NCBI GenBank assembly: GCA_028279705.1
Contig: JANQNF010000024.1
Span: 284,529-348,528, forward strand
Direction of reading: 5' to 3'
DNA: 64,000 nucleotides
Source of the DNA: an archaeon
GTDB taxonomy: Archaea > Aenigmatarchaeota > Aenigmatarchaeia > QMZP01 > JAFGSV01
Shown: in pieces, positions 57,671 through 64,000 of the stretch
Layout of the letters: each line of letters begins with the position of its first letter
How positions within the stretch are numbered: position 1 is the stretch's first letter
Notes under the pieces: model-generated
Told to the model about the DNA's origin: nothing
Seen by the model: only the letters and a program-made list of their open reading frames with translations
Databases searched by the model: none
Translations under genes and position numbers: made by a program

Positions 57671-58729
57671 ATGTTCGGAATACTGAAGAAGAAGCTGAAG
57701 CAGTCGGTCGACGGCCTCGTAAACAAGGTCGAGAAGGACGTTCCGGTAGAATCAGAAAAGACTGAACCAGCAGAGCTTCGGGAAGTTCCTGTGCAGCCGG
57801 AAGAGCCGGTAGAAAGGGAACCTGCTGCGCCAAAGGCTGAGGAACCTGTCAGGGAAGAAAAGAAGAAAACAGGCTTATTCAAGCGCATTAGGGTGAAGGA
57901 ATTCTCTGAAAAGGAGATAGACGATTTCTTTTCCGGCATCGAGATGGAACTTCTGCAGGCAAACCTTGCACTCGAGGTCATAGATTATCTTAAAGAGGGG
58001 CTGAAGGAGGCGCTCGTCGGAAAGCCCGTCGGCAGGAAGGAAGCCGGCAGCCTGATAAAGGACACGTTTGAGAAGCTGCTGCTTGACATAGTGAGGCTTG
58101 ACGGAAAGGACGTGGAAAGCGTAGTGAAGAAGAAAAAGCCTGCAACGATACTGTTTCTCGGCTTCAATGGTTCAGGCAAGACGACCAGCATAGCCAAGGT
58201 AGCGCAGATGCTGAAGGATAGCGGCAAAAAGCCCGTTTTGGCAGCTGCAGACACGTTCAGGGCAGCGAGCATAGAACAGCTCGAAGTGCACGGAAAACGG
58301 CTTGATTTGAAGGTCGTAAAGCACGACTACGGCGCGGATCCGGCTGCTGTGATATTCGACGCCAGGAAGCACGCCGAAAGCAAAGGTCTGGACGTCGTGC
58401 TCGCGGATAGTGCGGGAAGGATGCATACGAACGTCAACCTCATGGACGAGCTCAAGAAGATAGTGAGGGTGAACAATCCGGACCTCAAGATACTAGTGGT
58501 GGATTCACTCACCGGAAACGATGTAGTAAACCAGGTGAGGGAGTTCAACGAACACATAGGCATAGACGGCCTTGTGCTGACAAAGATGGACGTCAACGAG
58601 AAGGGCGGTTCCATAATATCTGCATGCTATACGTCAAAGAAGCCTGTACTTTTCATAGGAACCGGACAGGAATACGAGTGCATTGAAAAGTTCGATGCGG
58701 AAAAATTCGTTAAGAATTTGCTGGAATGA
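57671..58729 (+). CDS. ftsY: signal recognition particle receptor FtsY
   Basis: The SRP GTPase has 352 residues from the ATG at 57671 (MFGILKKKL); the frame is open to a GTG at 57656. An acidic Glu/Pro-rich A domain (about 15-70) precedes the N domain and the G domain. GTPase motifs are GFNGSGKTTS, DTFRAASIEQL, DSAGRMHTN and TKMD. It docks ribosome-SRP complexes at the membrane. Its stop is directly followed by a small convergent ORF. Confidence 0.96.
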   Translation: MFGILKKKLKQSVDGLVNKVEKDVPVESEKTEPAELREVPVQPEEPVEREPAAPKAEEPVREEKKKTGLFKRIRVKEFSEKEIDDFFSGIEMELLQANLALEVIDYLKEGLKEALVGKPVGRKEAGSLIKDTFEKLLLDIVRLDGKDVESVVKKKKPATILFLGFNGSGKTTSIAKVAQMLKDSGKKPVLAAADTFRAASIEQLEVHGKRLDLKVVKHDYGADPAAVIFDARKHAESKGLDVVLADSAGRMHTNVNLMDELKKIVRVNNPDLKILVVDSLTGNDVVNQVREFNEHIGIDGLVLTKMDVNEKGGSIISACYTSKKPVLFIGTGQEYECIEKFDAEKFVKNLLE

Positions 58730-58834
58730 TCAGACACACGTGTTGAGTCTTACATGGGAAATCCTGCTTACGTCTTCTATCTCGATTTCCCTGCTGTATA
58801 TATCTACCAACTTCAAGGCTTCTGCGGCTTTCAT
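58730..58834 (-). CDS. 34-residue small ORF converging with ftsY
   Basis: The frame starts MKAAEALKLVDIYS and ends in SRISHVRLNTCV. It fills the space between its promoter and the ftsY stop, with no base between the two stops. A TTTTTAAAC box (58855-58863) is centred 25 nt before the ATG, matching the leaderless genes nearby. It is not recognised. Its position and promoter make it a better candidate than chance, but 34 residues is too short for certainty. Confidence 0.4.
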   Translation of the reverse strand: MKAAEALKLVDIYSREIEIEDVSRISHVRLNTCV

Positions 58835-58854
58835 AAACTTAATGTAGGCGAAAC

Positions 58855-58863
58855 GTTTAAAAA
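58855..58863 (-). promoter_or_regulatory. TATA box of the 34-residue ORF
   Basis: TTTTTAAAC on the minus strand is centred 25 nt before the ATG at 58834. Confidence 0.4.
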
Positions 58864-58903
58864 TGTTCCCTTTATTTACGGACATTCGCCCGCGCCTCGG
58901 AAG

Positions 58904-60949
58904 CTATCCGATGGATGCTTCCTTCACACCGTCTTCGTAATTTATCGGAGTGTTCCAGCTTGAATCGTAGTCGTGGTTCTCGACCATGTACTGTCTTGCA
59001 AAGACCAGTATGACAACGACTGCAACGAGTGCTATCATTATTGCAAACCCAACTTCAGGCAAAGCTGCAAGCGTTGCCATCCCGGCAAGGCTGTTTCCCG
59101 GATTATCTTCACCCTGGCTTCCGGTAACGTATGCAGCGGAGTCACCTTCGGTGACAGTGAGGGCAACTGCCTTTGTGGCCGTTGCACTGCCGTCTGCTGT
59201 CGACACCCTTATCCTGAGCGTGTATTCACCTTCTTTTCTTGGTATAACGTAAACATAAAAGATGTTACTTTCTTCCGAATCCACGACCTTACTGTAGCGG
59301 AGCCAGTCTTCATTGACACCGTTGACGGACACCTTGTACGTCTCTGTTGCCGGATACACTCTGGCCTTGATCACTACACTTTCGTATCTTGCGGTCTCGA
59401 TTGAATTCTGCCCGACATCTATGTAAACATTCTTGGCAGCCGAGGCTTTGTCTGATTCTTCGATTTCACGGCCTTTTGGTACGCCTGCACTCATGGCGGC
59501 ACTGCTTACCCTTAAGTCGTCCTCGGTGCTGTCCCTTTTGAAACCGCACGAGTAAGCATCTACCCTTAAATTGTGCGTGCCTTTTGTTGACCTGAACCTG
59601 AGTGTGGCCTTTTCTGAATCGCCGTTTTCGACGCGAACAACATCGCTGTCAACGTACCTGCCGTCGATGTATGCCTTGACAGTTATGTCCCTGGCACCTG
59701 TTCCGGTGTTCTTCACGGAAACGTCAACCGTGACATGCCTGTTCTCAGGAACGCCATCTGTGAATGCCATTGAAGTTATGGAAGCTCCGCAAGTTGCCGA
59801 ACTCGTGTAAGATTCCATGCTTTCCGGAACCATTCCGTCAACGAGGCAGTAACCATTCTCGCAACCCTCGTCACAGTATTCGACGGTTTCCCACGTGCTC
59901 ACACAATTGTCTCCTACGGTCTCCCGGGCTACGTTTCCGCCGCTGCACATGTAATTGTCAGTGTCACCCTCGACACAGTAGGTGACGGTTTCCGAGTCAG
60001 CGTAACCGCTGGCATCGGCTCTTGCCCTCACTTTGTGCCTTCCGGCAGGGAAATCATAACTTCCTGTTATGTCATCGCTGTCTCCTGCATCGAGTTCGAG
60101 GCTGCCGCTGAATACGCTGCCATCGTTGACGAACACTTCGTAGGTTATGTGATCATCGTCAACGTTTCCTGTGTTCTCCACCTCAAAGCTTATCACACCG
60201 TCGTCAACATCAAGGTCATCAATATCAACTGAGCGGTCCTCGTCAAAATGGATGCACACTTCAGCTTCGTCGTCATCGTAGATGTACACGTTCCTGTATA
60301 TATCTATATAATCATCGCCGCCTATCCTGACCTCGTGGACCTCTTCTTTTGCAAGACGAAGCACAGCCACGCCGTCGTCATCCGTCTCTGTCACGTGGTC
60401 GTCAACTTCAACTTCGATTCCCTCGAGCCTTGTCCTGTCCTCACAGTCCCTCACTGTAAGCTCGTATTCTTTTATCTTGCTTTCATGATCTATAGTAACT
60501 GAGATACCGTCCACATTGACGGTTCCCGCACCCTCGTTTACAATCTTTATCCTCATTGATCCGTCAGCGTATGAAGCAGGAACACTGTAAAGATCATATA
60601 CATAGTCACCGGGGAAGTCCAAGTACTCTCTTGCAAGCTTGCTCCATGAATGCCCGTTCCATGCAAGTATGCCAATATACGTACCGTCGCTTGACCCGCT
60701 CACTTCAAGTTCAACGAAATTCACCTGGTTCGTATCGTTTTCCAGTGGTGCTTTCTTCCAGTTCAGGTATAGGGAACCATGTGCATAAATGGCGCCACTG
60801 CAGCCTTCAGCGTTCCACCACGAACTGTCTATTTTCACGCTATCCGGACATTCTTCATAGGTGAGAGCTTCGGCTGAAGCGATCAGCATGAAGAAAGCCA
60901 GCATGAATGCGACTATGGCGTCGTTTGCGTGAGTACTTGTCCATTTCAT
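58904..60949 (-). CDS. secreted protein with Ig-like domains and a C-terminal membrane anchor
   Basis: The 681-residue protein has a signal peptide (hydrophobic 12-26, cleavage near AEA) and a first beta domain with WWNAEGCSG. Carboxypeptidase-like and CARDB-like Ig repeats follow (VSVTIDHESKIKEYELTV; RSVDIDDLDVDDGVISFEVENTG; HVTVDVSVKNTGTGARDITVKAY), with a Cys-rich insert (YCDEGCENGYC). One membrane helix (about 632-652) and a short cytosolic tail end it. It is probably a cell-surface protein. TATA box ATTTATAAAG is at 60971-60980. Confidence 0.8.
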   Translation of the reverse strand: MKWTSTHANDAIVAFMLAFFMLIASAEALTYEECPDSVKIDSSWWNAEGCSGAIYAHGSLYLNWKKAPLENDTNQVNFVELEVSGSSDGTYIGILAWNGHSWSKLAREYLDFPGDYVYDLYSVPASYADGSMRIKIVNEGAGTVNVDGISVTIDHESKIKEYELTVRDCEDRTRLEGIEVEVDDHVTETDDDGVAVLRLAKEEVHEVRIGGDDYIDIYRNVYIYDDDEAEVCIHFDEDRSVDIDDLDVDDGVISFEVENTGNVDDDHITYEVFVNDGSVFSGSLELDAGDSDDITGSYDFPAGRHKVRARADASGYADSETVTYCVEGDTDNYMCSGGNVARETVGDNCVSTWETVEYCDEGCENGYCLVDGMVPESMESYTSSATCGASITSMAFTDGVPENRHVTVDVSVKNTGTGARDITVKAYIDGRYVDSDVVRVENGDSEKATLRFRSTKGTHNLRVDAYSCGFKRDSTEDDLRVSSAAMSAGVPKGREIEESDKASAAKNVYIDVGQNSIETARYESVVIKARVYPATETYKVSVNGVNEDWLRYSKVVDSEESNIFYVYVIPRKEGEYTLRIRVSTADGSATATKAVALTVTEGDSAAYVTGSQGEDNPGNSLAGMATLAALPEVGFAIMIALVAVVVILVFARQYMVENHDYDSSWNTPINYEDGVKEASIG

Positions 60950-60970
60950 GTACTACTTTTTGGCAAAAGG

Positions 60971-60980
60971 ATTTATAAAG
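60971..60980 (-). promoter_or_regulatory. TATA box of the surface protein
   Basis: CTTTATAAAT on the minus strand is centred about 27 nt before the ATG at 60949. The remaining 60981-61229 is very AT-rich and shows no gene; it likely holds the divergent promoter of the wHTH gene. Confidence 0.55.
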
Positions 60981-61229
60981 GTTTCGTTACCCTAAAGTGA
61001 CAAAAATATTCTTAAAATATGTCCGGTTAATGTCTCACTTTCCGGAAACTATTTATTTACTATAAAATATATTTTACATTATATCTTTCTTTTATTAACC
61101 ATCTAATAGTATATATTGAAAAGGGCATTTTACAAAAAGTATTTAAGTATTTAATCCAAGAAATTAACATCGTTTAAACGCAACGAAAGTGAGAGTTAAA
61201 AAAGCGTAAAAGCGGACAACAGTGGTATC

Positions 61230-61586
61230 ATGATAAACAGTGATATTCCGAGCATGCTGGAGGACCTTCTCCTGAGGGATAAGCCTGCGAAAATACTCAT
61301 TTCTCTGAAGACAAGCAAGGACAGCATATACGCAACCATACTTTCAAGGGAGACCAACTGCACATATTCCCATACCATAAAGATACTCAATGTGCTGAAG
61401 AACCAGGGGCTTGTCGAATTCGACAAGGTCGGCAGGATAAAGAAGGTAAAGCTGACACCGGACGGGTGGGACATTGCCCAGAATCTTGAGACTCTCACAA
61501 AGAAGTTCGAACAGATAACTGAGAAGGTCAGGAAATCCGAAAAGTCAAAAGCTGCAGCCAAGCCGAAAGCGAAGAAAAAGAAGTGA
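61230..61586 (+). CDS. winged-helix transcriptional regulator
   Basis: The 118-residue protein has a winged helix (about 15-90; SIYATILSRETNCTYSHTIKILNVLKNQGLVEF, then a wing with GRIKKVKLTPDG) and a Lys/Ala-rich basic tail. It resembles MarR/PadR-type archaeal regulators. TTAAAAAAG lies about 30 nt upstream. The targets are unknown; it lies beside the divergent surface protein and converges with the Xer-like gene. Confidence 0.8.
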   Translation: MINSDIPSMLEDLLLRDKPAKILISLKTSKDSIYATILSRETNCTYSHTIKILNVLKNQGLVEFDKVGRIKKVKLTPDGWDIAQNLETLTKKFEQITEKVRKSEKSKAAAKPKAKKKK

Positions 61587-61594
61587 CGTTTTTT

Positions 61595-62971
61595 CTAGTT
61601 CAGCGCGCCATTTACGTGTTCCTGAAGCTTTTGCGTGCTTCTTGCATGCGAGTATATCGCTGTGGTCTCCAGTCTCTCATGGCCGAGAATGTTTTGCACT
61701 GTCTCTATCGGCGTCCCCTCGTCCAGAAGGTGCGTCGCGTAAGAGTGCCTGAGCGTGTGGGGGTGTATCTCGTTCCAGTTCTTGACATCCGCCTCCTTTG
61801 CGTATGCCTTGACTATCCTCCTGATGTGCCTGTCAGAGATCCTCTTTCCTTTCTTGTCCCTTCCCCTCACGAGGTAGCCTTCGGTTCTCGCTCCTATGAA
61901 CGTCTTCATGTCTTCTGCAAGCTCTGCAGGAAGCGGTAGCACACGATCACGCCTGTTCTTCCCCTGTGACACCTTGACCCGACTGTTTGCAAAATCAATG
62001 TCCTCTACCTTGAGGTTCTGGATCTCGCTGTTTGTCATTCCCATGAAATACATGCACTGCACGAGAATGGAGTCCCTCTGTATGGGCCTTGAAATCCTTA
62101 TCATCTCGGCAACTTCCTCCTTTGACAGTATCCTTGGTATCTTCCTGCTGCCCACCACGAATCCGGGAGTCGCTCGTTCTTTCACGTCTTCCTCATCGTC
62201 AGTGTCTTCATCAGCATCTGGCACCTCGACGGCGGGTTCCTCTGGAGCCATTTCCGGCTCATTTGCACCGAGTTCAGGTTCAGGAGGGTCAGGTACACTT
62301 TCGCCAATTTCTGGCGTTTCCTGAGGCCCGGGTGATGGTACAGGATGCTCCTCCTCGGGCATCGGTGGCGCCATTTCGGCCTGTTTTATGACATCTGCAG
62401 GCGATTGTTCCTCAGGCACCTTCACTTCCAGTTCAGGTTCATCGGGTTCTTCCGGCTCTTCAGGCTGCACGGGAGCTTGCTGGACCTCCTTGTGGTAGGA
62501 CATGAAGGAGTCCCAGTTCTTTCCCCTCTTGAACATGAAAAGCCTGTGCTGAGGATCGAGTATCCACATCATTGTGTTCGGCCTTTCAAGGTAGCCGATT
62601 ACCTTCTTCACTATGGAAGGACCGCATTTCATCACTACGACTTCGTCTGTTTCGGGCTTCCTTGCAATGACATCCATGACCTCGCCTGCAAGGTCCTTGT
62701 CAGTTGCCACAACATTGTAACCTCTTTTCCTCAGTATTTCTATTGCAAGCGATTTCTGGTCATCAGGCACGGCATGAAGCCCGAGAGATTCCACGTTCAC
62801 GTGTTCAAACATCCCTTCCATTGCATTGTTCTGCATGAAACCCGCAACGACTGCCTCGTATTCCGGGTCAGAAAGCGAATCCTTACCCTGAGTGAATATC
62901 TTGTTTACTTTTTCGGCAGTCTCTTTCGTTGTCTTGTACTTTTCCAGAAAAATGCTGCTTTCTTCTGCCAT
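61595..62971 (-). CDS. Xer-like tyrosine recombinase, degenerate, with an extra N-terminal domain
   Basis: The 458-residue protein has three parts. Residues 1-160 resemble a PD-(D/E)XK nuclease fold (AIEILRKRGYNVV, DVIARK with Asp100, VVVMKCG with Lys115), but the middle acidic residue is Val113. Residues 165-265 form a Pro/Glu/Asp-rich linker. Residues 275-458 form a tyrosine recombinase domain with Lys338, His405-x-x-Arg408, His431 and Tyr440. The first catalytic Arg (GLRxSE in the family) is Thr313 in GMTNSE. So strand cleavage may be impaired. It may bind DNA or chromosome-dimer sites without canonical catalysis. Confidence 0.82.
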   Translation of the reverse strand: MAEESSIFLEKYKTTKETAEKVNKIFTQGKDSLSDPEYEAVVAGFMQNNAMEGMFEHVNVESLGLHAVPDDQKSLAIEILRKRGYNVVATDKDLAGEVMDVIARKPETDEVVVMKCGPSIVKKVIGYLERPNTMMWILDPQHRLFMFKRGKNWDSFMSYHKEVQQAPVQPEEPEEPDEPELEVKVPEEQSPADVIKQAEMAPPMPEEEHPVPSPGPQETPEIGESVPDPPEPELGANEPEMAPEEPAVEVPDADEDTDDEEDVKERATPGFVVGSRKIPRILSKEEVAEMIRISRPIQRDSILVQCMYFMGMTNSEIQNLKVEDIDFANSRVKVSQGKNRRDRVLPLPAELAEDMKTFIGARTEGYLVRGRDKKGKRISDRHIRRIVKAYAKEADVKNWNEIHPHTLRHSYATHLLDEGTPIETVQNILGHERLETTAIYSHARSTQKLQEHVNGALN

Positions 62972-63045
62972 AACTAATCAGTACATAATATTAGCAGGTT
63001 CAACTATTTAACCGTTTTCGGACTTCTTACAAAACCCCGGGCAGT

Positions 63046-64000
63046 TCAGAGCTTCTCTTCGTAGTCGAAATGCTTCCTTATCTCCGCAACTTCCCTGGAA
63101 TTTCTGATGACCTTCAGTAGCTTTCTGTCGCTTCTGTCTTTCCTGACGTTTTGCACTTTCAGTGTCCTTATCATCTCCCCTGCATCATCCCTGCCCCATT
63201 TCCATTTATATTTCCGTGGAGGCCTGTAAGTCTCCACGCCAGTCTTCTGGCATGAGCCTATGAAATCGAAAAGCAGTTTAGTAGTTTTCTTCGGATACCT
63301 GACGAGATCCTCGTACTTCACGAACACCGTGTCCTTGCCCTTCAGTGACGGATGGTTTATTATGTTACGGTAGACCCTGCACCAATACTTCACCAGGCTC
63401 TCATTGTCTGCCATTATGGCGGTATTGTCGAGCCTGTTGCACTTGTTCATCGACTTTAAGGATGTGACTGTATCATAAACGTCCCTCACCAGAACTATCT
63501 TCTTAGCACAAGGGATCGATATTTTCGGGTAATCTCCATACGTCGAATACCATGCGGGCTTTTTCAGAACGATAATTCTAGACTTGGAAAAATTACCCAG
63601 CTTCCAGTAATTCTTTTCATTGTAGTGCTGGAAATCCGTTTCTGGCAGGTACGAAACGTCCGGCGCATTTGCCAGCAACGATTTCAGGAGCGTCGAACCG
63701 GAGCGCATGGCAGAGACTAAAAGCACCACGCTCTTTTTATCAATGGTCTTCCTGCTGCCATTCTTCACGTAATCTATGAGCCTTTCATATGTTCTGGATT
63801 TCATTTTCAGTAAATATGACCATTCATACACGTTCAAGACCAGGCGGTGAAAGAGAAGATAATGCGGCAGCAAAAGCGTCCAGAACTGGAGCTTCCTCCA
63901 GGGTGAACTGAACTTCTCTACCAGCTTCTCTGTCAGCTCGTCAGACTGCCTGACAAGCCCTGATTCCAGCACATGGCCCTTTGGGTATGGTATGCCAAGG
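63046..64000 (-). CDS. sulfotransferase family protein (partial, start outside the window)
   Basis: At least 318 residues are visible. The PAPS 5'-phosphosulfate loop is SAMRSGSTLLKSLL, and the 3'-phosphate loop is VLVRDVYDTVTSLKSM. EDLVRYPKKTTKLLFDFIG near the end is typical of sulfotransferases. It would transfer sulfate from PAPS to a glycan, lipid or protein. A GTG at 63972 could be a start, but the frame stays open to the window edge (GIPYPKGHV...), so the gene probably begins beyond 64000. Confidence 0.88.
   Translation of the reverse strand, partial: LGIPYPKGHVLESGLVRQSDELTEKLVEKFSSPWRKLQFWTLLLPHYLLFHRLVLNVYEWSYLLKMKSRTYERLIDYVKNGSRKTIDKKSVVLLVSAMRSGSTLLKSLLANAPDVSYLPETDFQHYNEKNYWKLGNFSKSRIIVLKKPAWYSTYGDYPKISIPCAKKIVLVRDVYDTVTSLKSMNKCNRLDNTAIMADNESLVKYWCRVYRNIINHPSLKGKDTVFVKYEDLVRYPKKTTKLLFDFIGSCQKTGVETYRPPRKYKWKWGRDDAGEMIRTLKVQNVRKDRSDRKLLKVIRNSREVAEIRKHFDYEEKL

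Noticed and set aside
60981..61229. AT-rich intergenic region as an origin or RNA gene
   Set aside because: No repeats, origin boxes or cloverleaf or stem structures were seen; divergent promoters explain it well enough.

Overview
The window is a gene-dense stretch of an archaeal chromosome. Archaeal hallmarks are an MCM helicase carrying an intein, the exosome set (Rrp4, Rrp41, Rrp42), SBDS, proteasome alpha, prefoldin beta, RpoP, ribosomal protein L37Ae, SepF, Mre11-Rad50, FtsY, TATA-box promoters about 25 nt upstream of many start codons, and GTG or TTG starts. No marker here fixes the lineage. The many small orphan genes and the energy genes would fit an anaerobic, hydrogen-metabolising euryarchaeal or DPANN-like organism, but that placement is inference. 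I saw no rRNA, CRISPR array, transposase or prophage; the intein is the only mobile element seen.

Layout: 0-5.4 kb holds a small membrane protein, a PQQ-type propeller protein, argS, several orphan genes and tRNA-Val(GAC). 5.4-8.5 kb is pyrD-pyrK-pyrC. 8.5-12.1 kb is mcm. 12.2-16.5 kb looks like an iron and Fe-S island: two ferritin-like half-proteins, an ArsR-type regulator with a cysteine tail, iscS, iscU, a DUF1858 protein, a lipoprotein, a membrane protein and a VIT1/CCC1-like transporter. 16.8-24.1 kb carries a four-gene NADP-type [NiFe] hydrogenase (hydB-G-D-A), hypA and two hydrogenase maturation proteases. 24.1-26.9 kb has a DETD-box helicase, an FKBP-type prolyl isomerase and a radical SAM protein. 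26.9-34.8 kb is a complete 14-gene membrane-bound hydrogenase operon in the order mbhA to mbhN.

35.3-36.2 kb is a thioredoxin, ferredoxin, ferredoxin-thioredoxin reductase-like cascade. 36.3-38.6 kb is a regulator, GyrI-like sensor, DUF4386-like and YoaP-type GNAT cluster. 38.7-39.7 kb encodes cysteine-rich surface proteins. 39.7-42.8 kb is mre11-rad50. 43.8-45.4 kb encodes a large secreted repeat protein. 45.4-47.9 kb is a riboflavin module: an HTH-fused CTP-dependent riboflavin kinase and an ECF transporter. 48-51 kb has a frame-broken methyltransferase-like gene, a RecB-like nuclease and orphans. 51-56 kb is the archaeal exosome-proteasome superoperon. 56-64 kb holds DUF373, ftsY, a secreted membrane-anchored protein, a wHTH regulator, a degenerate Xer-like protein and a partial sulfotransferase.

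How the genes may work together (inference): the soluble hydrogenase would interconvert H2 and NAD(P)H, Mbh would couple reduced ferredoxin to H2 evolution and ion pumping, and the ferredoxin-FTR-thioredoxin cascade would send part of the same electron pool to protein disulfides. IscS/IscU would supply clusters for these enzymes, and HypA with the two proteases would mature the Ni-Fe sites. Three AT-rich orphan genes have promoter-supported starts followed by broken reading frames, two of them at A-runs; this could be sequencing error or true frameshifting.
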